Assembly (NCBI GenBank): GCA_013398295.1
Contig: VZSF01010416.1
Span: forward strand, 2,208,841 to 2,272,840
Origin: Chionis minor
Taxonomy: Eukaryota; Chordata; Aves; Charadriiformes; Chionididae
Direction of reading: 5' to 3'
DNA: 64,000 nt
In this document: in pieces, positions 13,701-25,700 of the stretch
Layout: each line of letters starts with the position of its first letter
How positions within the stretch are numbered: the first letter of the stretch is position 1
Made by a program: the position numbers and the translations under genes
Notes under the pieces: generated by a model
What the model was told of the DNA's origin: nothing
What the model saw: only the letters and a program-made list of their open reading frames with translations
Database searches by the model: none

Positions 13701-16700
13701 CTTCCAAATGAAACAGTTGCATTAAGAGAAGGAAAAAAAAAAAAGAGGGGGGGTGGTGTAAAAAAAACCACCAAACAGTGCCAAACCCCAGGTCCCATTA
13801 AAGTCAAGACAGATTTTCTTTTTGCCTTTTCCCCCCCCCCCCCCCCCCATCAGTGCTAACAGAATTTAATAAATCTGAAAATGAATTGGTGGGAAAAGAA
13901 AACCAAATTCTAGAAGGAGGACTAAAGTAGTCCGCCCTTATCAGCACCATTTCTCCCCAACTACAAACCCTGCCTTTCCAAAGGATTTGCTGACAGATTA
14001 TATACAGCCACTACACTTTTTTCCTCAGCTGAATGATTCTACAGTCACTATTCAGCACAGGAGGCAAGGGGACTTGATGCTAGTTTTGGCCACCAACCTT
14101 CCGTTACAGCAACTCAAAAAAGAAGTCCAAGAACAGACAAAAGAAAACAGACCTGAGCACAGCCATTGCTCTTACCAGTTCTAACGAGACAGCCTTGGTC
14201 CAGCTGAGGATTTCATATGGATTCCCTACATAGCATCGGTTACCGGCATTATCACAATGCACAGAAACCTCAGTGGTGGACCAGGATTCAGCTGGGGTTG
14301 AAACTCTACTATACGCAAACAAAAATATTCCTCTTTGAAACTTAAATTTCAAGCAATGGAAGTTGTAAGAGATTTTTTTTTTCCCCCCACTAAACTCAAA
14401 ATATCAAAACTCAAGAGTCTGGAAAGAGTTTATTCATTAGCTACTCCATCCAGATTCCAATACGTACAGTTTATAAACCGGAAGTCTAATAGATTAAGAA
14501 TAGAAACAATATTTAGCCAAAAATATGTGCAACTGCAAATAACACTTAAGGGATAGCAACTGTTCAATCAGTCCATGCAATGCTGAAGCAAGATGGTATT
14601 AGTATTGATATTTATTGCATTTTAAGCTTCCAGTTTTACTGCTTTTCTATTGTTCTGTAACAGTATATAAAATTGACTGGTTGTCTCCATTGTTAAGTGA
14701 CTGCCTTAATGCTTTGATTTTTGATGACTTAGTTTTTAATAGCATTCTTTGAAATTTTAGTAATATTTTAAGCTTTGAAACCAAAAGTATATCCTTAATC
14801 AGTGATCACTAAATGCTCTCTGTCATTTCAGTTCTGTAAATTTTTATGAAATACATTCAGTATTTCCCGTTAGGCAATATCTTTCTCAGTCACATGGAGA
14901 TTTCCCCCAAAATCTCTGAATTTCATATAAATAGGTATGACACAAGGTAATTAACATTTCCATTTTAAACTTACAGATTTATACAAGCTCATGTCAACAG
15001 AAGTCCAAATTTACTGTAATTACAGATTATTTACATTAAAACAAAATAAGAAATCAGTATGTAAATGTAATGTTTGTTGTAGCTAATGCAGCAGGAGGTG
15101 GTAGATTAGGTTCAAACAGCAATCAGTTAGCAAATCTGGCTAACATGTAAATGAGCAGAAGCCCTTTTGTTTACATTCTATTGCATTTTAAACTTCAGGA
15201 TTTTTAAACTGTCTCATGAGCAGATGTGAAAATAAAACATTAATCTTACCATTCTTATTGAAGCTTTCAAAGTAACTAAAGCAAGGCACTGCTCCTGTCC
15301 AGCTAAACAGACAATACTAATAATTGGAGTTGCAGGTTACATCGTTCTTAATTAACACTCTGCTACAGTTGATAGCGTACAACAAGACACCATGCCACAA
15401 TCACCACTCCTCTGCAACAATCAAACACACACACAGTCAGCAAGGTATGGACCCGTTACTTGAAAGATGGGGGGGGAAGAGTATTCCTATCCACACAGCT
15501 GATTACATTTCTTAAATAAATTACAATCACTTAGCAAAAATACATTATTTGTAATAATCACAAAGGTATGCACCTGGTCAAATAGCTTTTAACTCTTTTG
15601 AACTTTCCAATGACTCATCAGGCATAATAAAGTATCTAAGACTTTCAGCTATTTTGGAAAAAAAAAAAAGAAAAAATATAAAATACATTATATCCATTGA
15701 AGTGACAACTTCAAGAAAAAAATTGAGAAAAAGTGCCTCCCGGAACATGCAAGATAAAAAGCAGAGACAATCAGGATGACGTAGCTCCATGGCCAGATTC
15801 GCATGCCTACCCTTTTGAGGGTCTACTGCATTCTCCAAAACCTTTTCCCTGAACTGGGCATTGCCGGCTTTCAAGAAGCGCCGGAGGCAACCAAGGGAAG
15901 GAAAGTCACTCTGAGGAAGTGAAGAATTCCTTCAAATTCAAAGGACAAAGCCAGTGCAAGGAATCTCACCTCCCCTTGGACAACTAAATGATGGATGTTC
16001 TTGGGCACCTTTCCTTTTAAGGCTGCTTTCCAAAGGAAATCATGTTTTTCTCACCCACCTGTCCCATCCTGTAACTTTTGAACACATTCCCTAGTTTCAA
16101 GGATGTCTGAGAACATTATAAAAGTCTCAAAGATTGGGTGTAAATCAACCGCTGGGTAGAGGAGGGACCCAAACTAGCACCCACTTTAGTAAAAGGCTGT
16201 AGTACAAGCATAGTATTTTTATACTCCATCCAGCCAACTTTTAAACAATGATTACAGAACTACCTACAGCATGTGATTCCTTTTCTTCAATGTTACCTGA
16301 CTACCGGCTGGAGAACAGAGGCAGAGCAAGCTGACTGTCTATGCAGGGGGAAAAAAATTACATAGGTGTGACAAAATAAATGGGACAAACTGGGGGCAGT
16401 GTCAGAGCTGGGTGAGATCATGGGAAGCATGGAGGGAGAGGGCCGACTTACTGCAGCCACTGGAATGAGGCGGGAATTCACCAGAAAACAGGTTTCATTA
16501 CATCCACAACTCATAGAACACATTGTTATTGTTTTAGGTATCGTGCGTGGATAAGTAGGGCTTTGCCAACTGAAATCGTGAAAGCAGGGCATGTAACCCT
16601 ACAGGTGGTATTTGACATTTAAATTTAATCTTTACACCTCAATTTACTAGCATGTGGTAGTAATTCACTGGGTTTCTATTACCTATAACGGCTTTAGATA

Positions 16701-19700
16701 GGCCACTGAGAAACGAAGGTATCCTAAAAGATTTTCGCCTGTTTAACTGCGGGGTTGCTTTGTTGCTTGTTTGTTTGGATGCTAGTTTTAAGTCAATTCT
16801 GGATTAAGACCATTCAGTCTGTCACTCCAACGCCTATGTACCAATATGTTGGAAAAGGATGCTTCAGACACTGTTCACCCTCGGTGTCAAAAACAGGCAC
16901 AAATTGGAGTTTATAGAGCTGTGACCAGATTTCTCCTTTTAAGAAGGAGCAATACATAAAATACCACGTACTGAAATCTCTGGCTTTTCAAATAACACTT
17001 TCTGGAGATATTCAAATCACGACTATTTATCTGTAGTTCAAAATAGAAGGCAATTGAAGAAAACAACAGATGAACTCACAAAGTACGAGGCAAAGGTCCC
17101 TTAACATCCATTAATAATAGATGTGAGAATCATGCTTTTAAAAATTGTGGGTAACAAACTAATCTGAATAATAACTGACCTAACAGTAGGCAGTAAACAG
17201 TGTAACCGGGTTTGGTACATTGCTTCAATTAGATGTGTTTTGATCTGCATTGATGCTTTAATTGGAGGCAAGCCTCCCCTTTCATCTAGAATTTATGACT
17301 TCAGGGAGATGATCTAGCCTTCAAATTATCCTTGTTTAAGTAGCCACTAATTAATCATCATTTGCTATCCCAAAGCTACCAACTTGATTTTAAAAATATC
17401 CAGAACTAAATCTCCACTATGAAACAAGTCTAAACTGTAAAGGTAACAACCACTTTGATTTTACTAGCAAGTAAAGTTCTTTTAAACTATTCATTCAATA
17501 AAAAAGCCTAAGAATGTTTTATAAACAGTTAGTTGTTATATAGTTTATTGCAGTTGCAATAAACAACATTCTTCATATACCAGTTTTCTTTCCAGAATCA
17601 AAGACACCCAAATTACAATATATAGCGATACCTGGGTAGAAAATTCTGAAATTGGAAATGGATTTTTAAAACATCCAATTAGTATCGATGGTGTTTTTCC
17701 ACAGTATTTTCACTGTCCTTCAATTAGCTGCTTAAATACAATGGCTTATTGTCCTCACATACGACTACAGTCCCTATAAGCACATACAGAGCACATACAG
17801 TTCACATCACAGCTCACCACCACTCTGCTCTCTCTGTGTGAGTCCCGCTATTCCCTCTCTTAATGGTTCTTTTCTTTATTATTATTATTATTTGCAAGTC
17901 TTATCAGCATTCTTATTTCCTCCACAGACTACATGGTTATGTGCACAAGTACCTTCTAGTAATATATGAAGTACTTTTAGTCACTAGGAAACCAGTTAGT
18001 TATTTCCATGGATTGTCAAAGAATTTCCTTCATCAGTAATATGATTGCATTTGTAGAATATTCTCTTATCAGCTACAACAGCAGAAAAACAACTCCCTCT
18101 TCAGACAACCTGAAGGCACTCTAGTCTAACAATCCCGCAATTTGACCAATTCCAAACTCCAGCTTCCCTGCTGTCTTGCTGGCCCGCAGCAGCCCTGCTC
18201 TTCCAGCCTCAGTTACTGCGCACCCTCTAGCGGCTAACAAATAAAATTCATATTTTCCTGGTAAAAAACACATACAGGCCTGCTTTTGCCAAAGGGAAGG
18301 GCAGGAAAGAAAACAAGCCAAAGTAATTGAAGTAATTGCAAATTCCTTTATAAAAGCAAAGATTCCATTTACCATAAAACAGCATTTCATTTTCAAACCT
18401 TAGCAATAATCACGGACAGATGAACACTCACAGTTAACTTTTTGAGTATTCAAATCCATAATAAAAGATATCCTGCTCAGTTAGAGGAAATTAATTATTC
18501 AGCCTACCTACATACGTTTCAAAAGTCTGACAAGACAAGATAAACTAACGTAACAAACATTTCAAAAAGAAAATTCTGATCTGCTGGCAATGATTTATAG
18601 AAGCTTATGTTAAATGAACCAACTTAATGCAGTAACTTAAGAAAGGCCAGCTCTCAGTTCCACAGACACTAAATTTTTGTTAAATTAAAGTCATTGCATC
18701 TAGGAGGTGTAAAATTCTCTGTGTAATTAAGCAGTTCATGTACCACACTAAGATTTTTAAAAAAACAACCTTCTTCTCAACAATGAGGTGCTGAGGTGGA
18801 TATTGCACTTACTACAGCAATGAAAACACTTTGTATTTACTGATTGCAGATGCCTGCAAGGATACATGTGGCTTCATAAAAACTATACAAAACCAAATCA
18901 TACAAGTAGAATTTATGGCCAAAAGACTTACCCAGAATGACTTGAAGAAGGAGGAGGCAGGTCAGGTGTTAGAACATAAAGACTATTATTTTTTGGCAAG
19001 TGTAGAGTTTTTAAAACAGTCTGAGGGGAGAAAAATCATTATAAACACAAAACATTCACCAATTTTGACCTATTATTTAATTTCCTTTAATTATTGATAC
19101 TTATTTACAAATATTTTGTTTTGAGATATGCTTACTGTTAACTTCATAACATCCTTTTTGTAGGTGGGCCATGTTATATATAAAAACAACATAAGTGATT
19201 TGTCCTGATGGTTTTTGCAATGTTTTAATTTAAGAGTTCCTTGTATGCCACCCAAGACATCTAACACTGTTTGAAACTCACAATTCTTGCATTGTAATCC
19301 CCACCCACAGATGCTCAATTTGAATTCAGTTAACTGAAAACACAGTTGGAAACTTACACTATCATCTACGTCTCCAGTCTTCCACCCTTTTAACAGCATT
19401 TTGGATGCAGGAATCTGAAGTTCATTTTCTAGAATATGTTTGATATCTCCTAAAGAGAAAACATAGAAAATATATAAAACATACATACCTACTGCTTTAT
19501 TCGAAGAGTATTGAGTTAAAGTTAAAAAATGAGAGTAAAGAAAAATTTTCCTATGAAAACCATTTTTAATCTAGCAACTCTTGTGACATACATTTCAAAC
19601 AGTAAAGGACAAATGAAGCTAAAAAAAAAAAATCACATAAAGCATGAATGATTGGAGCATCACATGAGGATATGATGATTTGGACATGTATTTGAATAGT

Positions 19701-22700
19701 TCTACGCTGCGTATGCTAGACACACACATTTGCAGAGGCATGCTATCTGGAGCTTTGCCTGCAATGAAGAGGGTGCATATTTTTGATATCCAATTCCATC
19801 ATCAATAGTCCTGACCTAGAGGACTGGAGTGTTCATACAATTTAACTGCTCTGCTCTGACAGCTTTTTCAACACTCCACCTTTCTGTGCTCTCCTCTCCC
19901 TGTAGTTATTATAGTCACAAAATAATTTGGGCTGGAAGGTATCTCAAGAGCTCATCTAGCCCAAGCCCCTCAAAGGTCTAATTAAACCGGTTTAGTCAAG
20001 GATTTGTCCACCTGACTCCTGAACACCTTTAAGGATGGAAGTTTGACAACTTCTCTGGCCAACCTGTTCTGGTACTTCACCACTCTCACAAAAAAATAAA
20101 TCCTTACATCTAATGGGAATTTTCGATGTTACAAATTGCATCCATCGCCTCTCATCTTATTATTGTGCATGTCCCAGGAGAGTCCAGCTCCATCTTCTCT
20201 GTGCGCTCCCAGCAGGCTGGTGTAGACAGAGGTAAGGTCTCTACCTCTCCCCTTCTCTTCCCCAGGCTGAACAAATGCAGTTCCCTGTGCCTCTCCTCCT
20301 CCGTTGCCACGTGCTCCAGTCTCCTGACCATCTTGCTGGCCTGGGCTGGACTCACTCAGAATGTCAACATCTTTCTTGTACTGAGGACCTCAAAATTGGA
20401 TGCAGTGCCCCAGATGCAGTCTCCCAAGTGCTGAATAGAGGGGAATAATTATTTCCCTGGATACATCAGCTACACTTTTGTTAAGAGTTTGGGATGTGGC
20501 TGGCCTTCTTCACTGCAAGGATGCACTGCTGATGCCCCCCTAGATCCCTTTTTTCCCTTTAAACAAAGTTTGTTTCTAGCTTGTCAGCACTCCAGCTGTT
20601 ATCAGACAGGATAACATAGAGTTACACTATCCCAGACGCAGGACTTCAACTTAGCTTTCTTTGAACTTCATGAGGTTCCTGTCAGTCCATTTCTCCCGGC
20701 TGTCCAGGGCCCTCTAAATAGCAGCCTTGTCATCCAGAATGTCACCCACTTTCTCTGATCTGGTATTCTTTGTGAACTTGCCGAGAGCACTCACCTTAAC
20801 AACCAGGTTTTTAATAAAGACATTAAGCAACACTGGCCCCAGGATCAATTCCTGAGAGACATTCTGTAGAAGTAAAATGCACTAACATTTATGCTGCTAA
20901 GTCTGGAAAGAATGTTTTCAGCTCAGTCCCTTGTACAGGCCCACCCAGGATTGGTTTAAAACCTAGTCATGCTAATCAAGAATAGATATATAGAGAATAG
21001 ATGCTAAATTGATAGCAGGTGTGCTTATGCAAAGCTTGTATTTCAACATTGACTTTAGTTAAAATTGTATTGCTTAGTATTAAAAAAAGAATTAATAGAA
21101 CACCAGAGAGTCTTCGTAGAATGGAACCTTCTACCAGACTGAGAGATGTGATGACCCACTGATAACTTCAAGGTCAAGGGAAATATTGAGACAAGAAAAG
21201 AAGTTGCTGAAGAGGGAGAATTGAAGGGACTTAATAAGTGATGAATTCCAAGAACACAAAGACCCCACAGAAGGCTACAAAAGGTTTTTCTCTGATGTAA
21301 TCAGCTTTAGGTAGGTATATAAGTGCATGTCTAATCTTGTAAAGTTGGTATTCACTGCAGCGGTAGCCCAGCTCTGAGTTGTATATGTTAAAGCAAACCT
21401 GGTGTACCCTGAGACTGTCAATCTTGTTACACATTCCTAAACCAGTCACTTTTCACCAGCCACACTTTGAGCCCAGCAATCCAGGCAATTACCTACCTAC
21501 CTTATCAGCCCACTTATCCAATCCTTTTTTTTAACAATATAAGAATACAGAGTATGTATATAAGAATATAAGTAATATAAGAATATAAGAATACAGAGTA
21601 TGTCAAAGGCCTTACTAAACTCAAAGTGACATCCGGCGTTCTCCCCTTGTTCACAGAGCCAGTCATCAAATCATAGGGGGCAAATAACATCGATAAGACA
21701 CAATTTGCCCTTAGCAAATCTGTCCTGGCTGTTCCAAATCACCTTATTTTCTTTCCTGTGCTCAAAAAGGGCTTCCAGAAAGATTTTCAACATAATCTTC
21801 CCTCGCACCAAGTTTAGTAATCATCACTGAACAGCAGGCTCACATTCTCCCTTAGCCTTTCTTTTCATGCCGATGTACTTACAGAAGCCCTTCTAATCCC
21901 TCAGTAGTTTCAGATCCACCTGACCCGAGTCCTACCAACTCCAAACCTGCATACTCTGGCAACACCTCTGTATTCCTCCTGGGTAGCCCCATCACTACTG
22001 TCCACCTTCTGTGTACTTTCTTTTTGCATTTAGCTTAGTCATAAATTCTTTGTTCTTCTGTGCTGGCCTTCTGCCATGCTTGCTCCTCTTTCTGCATGTT
22101 GGAAGGGACTGTTCTTGTCCTTTGAAGAGGGTGTCCTTGAAGATCAACCAACTCTATTGGGCCCTTTTGCCCTCAGGGCAGTCTCTCATGGCATCCTGCC
22201 AAGCAGATCCCTGAAAAAGCCAAAAATCTTCCTTCCTGAAGTCCACGGCTGAAATTTTACTATTTGCCTTGCTCCCTTCTCTCGGGACCTTAAACACAAG
22301 GCTGCCCTCAATCTTCATGTGCCAAGACACAGATAAAAGTTCTACACTGACTGCTTCTTCCCTACAGGTTAATCATTTATACCGGAAGAAGTTAATAAGG
22401 AAAGAAAAAAAAATACTACAGCCACAAAATTCTGATTTGATCAGACTTTTATATCTGCTGTGATAGATGCCACTCACTTCACTGCTGTGGAATACATGAA
22501 ACACTAATCAAGAATTCAAACTAATCACCACTAGATGGCACCAGCCAATATGAAATCGAATGCTAAAAACGACAACGAAGGATCAAAAGTTTCCATTTCA
22601 AAATTTCATCACAGACAAAAGGCTGCAGCACTGAAAATTGTTTTGATCAACTATTTCTTCATGCAGTTCCTTACTCTGATCTGTATAGATTCTTCATGAA

Positions 22701-25700
22701 AAATTAAAAATAAAAACAATGCTCTTCTTCCTTAGCAGAAGTAAATTAACTCAGTTTGGGGAATGTAAAAAACAACATGCTAACAATAGCATATTTTTAA
22801 CAAACTGTTACGAAATGCATCAGTTTTAAGATAAAGACAATAAAACTGATAAAAGAAATCTTAATTTGCACAAGAGTCAAATAAGAATTGAAAAAAGAAG
22901 AATGCAATGATGTTGTTAAAGAATTCCTCTAAATCTTGTCACTAATCCTGCACAGAAAGAGATGCCATAGAGATTCAAAAAGGAAATGCCAAGATTATCC
23001 ACTTATTAGTAGATTGCATCTACACTAATTCTACCCCAAATTACATTTTCATGCCTCAACTTAATCAGTAGCCTTCATTTTGTTTCTGAAGCAAGTTCAT
23101 AAGAAAACTAGATTTCAAAATAAATATTTGATAGATCACTAACCTTTACAATGGATTAGTGAAATTTTGCTTTTTTAAAAGCTGCAAAGAGATTTGAAAA
23201 TGGTTAGTAGCTGTGAAGGCTGCGTTTTCTGGGGGATCTTTTTTCTTTTTTGAGGAGTTTTGTTTTGCTTTGCCTTTTTTTTTGGGGGGTGGGGGGGGAT
23301 GGATTTGGACTGTTGGGGTTGGGGTTTTTTTGTTTGTTTTTGTTTTAACAATCTTACCACAACAGTTTTCATTTCATTTTCACAAATCCTTACCAACTGT
23401 GGAGCTGTCTTCAAGTACTACATCCACATTCCTGTCTCTGTACTCAACCCTGAAGTCAAGCATTCGAGGCTGTCTTTCCACTATTTGTCTTGATGGCACT
23501 ACATGGCGAAATGCTGAGGATGAGGAAGGAGTTGAAGAAGCTGCTGTAGAATGACTTGCGGGGCCATACGCTGGTCCATGTAAAGTCTCTCCACCGTACT
23601 CACTGAAAAATCATGCAGGTAAGGAGGTTTAAAAAGAACAGTTTGATATGCTTAAGTAAAAGTTAGCAAGGCAAGACAAACAGTATTATTCACTTAACTA
23701 TGATTCACAGCACACACCTTTTGAATAAACTACATTGTCATAGTCGAAACACTTTTATTAATAATTAGAAAATAACTTTCATATCACTAATATTAACATT
23801 TCAGTTATGCTGTTCAGAAATGCTATAGGAGAACAGCCTAGATGACAAGCATTTAAGCCATTATTTCAGTCTAAAGTTCACTATGTAATTAATATCAGAA
23901 TTATCTTGAGAAGAAGCATTATTTCCTGTTCCAGAAGTGCTGTGACCATATGAAAATCGGCACCATGGCAACGACCAGCTTTCTACATCATTGGGCTAGT
24001 ATCAAATGGAAATGAGAATAAGAAATAAAGCTTAAAATACTGCACAAGGGTTGGTATTTTCCAACACCAAATTAGTGGAAAACAAGTCAGAAATTAAAAT
24101 AGTCGTGTACTTAAGGTAACTAAATTAAGATAATAAGGTATATATTCCAAAAAATACCCGGAAGTATAACAGTAATGCAATGCTGAATTCTAGCTTGCCT
24201 TTAAGTTCAAAATCCTTCAAGCCTCTAGGACATTGATCTAAGAACATCTCCACACCTGGCTCAAGGATACATACAGCACTAGAGGCCAGAATAAATTGGG
24301 AAACCCTCACTACCCACAAGCATTTCACCTTCCTCAGTGAGCCTCTCCACAAGAAGCATGTAACTGGGATTAAGAAACAAGGGTAACAAAACACGAAATT
24401 TAAGGAACATTACTCCAGGCCAAAAAAATCCTATGATGTACAGACATTAAACGTGGAAGGCAAGAAACTTCACAGAGTAAGCCTAGAGGTTTACTTCACA
24501 GATGTTCTCATCAGGAAGATTATCTGTCCTGGGCAGTTACAGGTTATCATGATGGAGGACGCAAGCTAATAAAACATATGCCCTGAAAGAACGGAAGATG
24601 AGCAAAGAAGGATTTAGGAAATGCTGCAAGTTGTCTCATTCCTATTCTTAAACAGAACTGATTTGAAAAATGCATTTTGCCCTTCTTGAAGATACCATGA
24701 GATCTCTCAAAGGAAATGCTTCTTATAGCAAGTCAAATTGGTCATCTAGAGGAGGCCTGAACTTAAAAAAGCATAAATGTGGATGGCATGCCTGTCACAA
24801 AAGTGCAGAAATTATACACAGTTATTGCAAATCTCATCATCGAGCCTTCCACATTTGAAAAAGAAAACCATGTTATCCTTGTAAAACAAGGGACTCCTTC
24901 CCTTCTCACATCAGCAAGCTCAGAAGGGTGAATCCCCAGCTACACAGACCCATGTGCAAAGACCAATGCTCAAGGTCAAAGGCCTACTTCAGAGGTCTAA
25001 AGAGTACAGGAAAACAGCCTTATTTTCAGGATTTAAAAGAGTATAAATACTAGGTGATACGTTGCTATCTTAAATCTCATGACCAACTAGGAATTAAGTA
25101 CTATAACCATTTTGTTAACAGACCCAAGAAGCAATGAATATCCTGATTCTCAGGACTGGCTTTTTTACTTTTTTTTTTTTTTTTTTTTTAAACAACACAA
25201 CTGAACTATAAAACAAAAAGGTTTTTTTTTCCCCTTCAATAAATAAACTTACTTCAAGTCCAGTTGTATTAGTTCTATTTGATTCCACCACAAAAAGCAT
25301 CCTACGTATCTGACTGGCAGCCTCTAATGGAACGTAAAAAGCCTCACATCAATAAAATAAGCCTCACCTGAAAACTACTGGAAACTAGGCTTCTAAGTCT
25401 CCTTTTAAATCACTTTCATTGGAGGAAAAGAAAAAAATATTTAAGACACATTTGACTGTTTAATCATTTCTAAAAATTAATAAATTAGTGTGGAAGAAAG
25501 CTGTAAGTGGACACTGGACCAGCTTGTTATCCAAGTCAGGCATAACTACTCCAGCTCCCTCCTCCTGACCAAATGGTTCCAAACATTCTGGTATTTTGAA
25601 TATAAATGCTTTGAGGTCAGGACTTATTAACACAGGTGGAAAGAATGCTCCACACAACCGAGACTTGATCTCAAATGGACTAGGTAGGCCTTCCGGTAAA

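Larger units (their letters stand above)
10720..18931 (-). other. FAF1: FAF1 intron 6 (about 8.2 kb)
   Basis: This intron has almost no recognisable mobile elements. It contains a single N at 12267, A-rich and A/G-rich runs near 12226-12243 and 12987-13048, an 18-base C run at 13831-13848 and a TTA microsatellite at 17877-17891. A perfect 10-bp inverted repeat lies at 17543-17564. The blocks at about 15060-15210 and 17160-17365 are rich in homeodomain-type TAAT motifs and are candidate regulatory sequence (see findings). I see no exon of another gene. Confidence 0.82.
19911..22330 (-). mobile_element. CR1 LINE fragment, minus strand, interrupted by an LTR
   Basis: Read on the minus strand, the sequence matches CR1 ORF2. 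The parts recognisable by comparison with CR1 protein and DNA from memory are, right to left: the endonuclease-RT linker (about 21850-22330), the central reverse transcriptase (about 21437-21835), further RT (about 20600-20864) and the C-terminal part with the 3' UTR (about 19911-20600). The 3' end is near 19911, where the plus strand reads like a degraded version of the usual terminus. RT sequence between the linker and the central block appears deleted near 21840. All frames are broken by stops and indels, so the copy is inactive. The 5' end (the rest of the endonuclease and ORF1) is missing, as usual for CR1. Confidence 0.85.
19450..23393 (-). other. FAF1: FAF1 intron 4 (about 3.9 kb), mostly mobile DNA
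   Basis: About 2.4 kb of this intron is a minus-strand CR1 fragment split by a solo LTR (entries below). The flanks (19450-19910 and 22330-23260) are AT-rich unique sequence. A G/T-rich patch at about 23263-23345 lies 50 bp from the exon 4 donor. In the transcript it is a C/A-rich stretch just downstream of the 5' splice site, a position where it could affect splicing; that is inference. Confidence 0.85.

Noticed and set aside
15960..16040. Minus-strand segment [17 protein letters not shown] before a GTGAGA, resembling an exon
   Set aside because: Poor acceptor tract and only a three-residue match (PKN). The real exon 6 was found elsewhere with exact phase.
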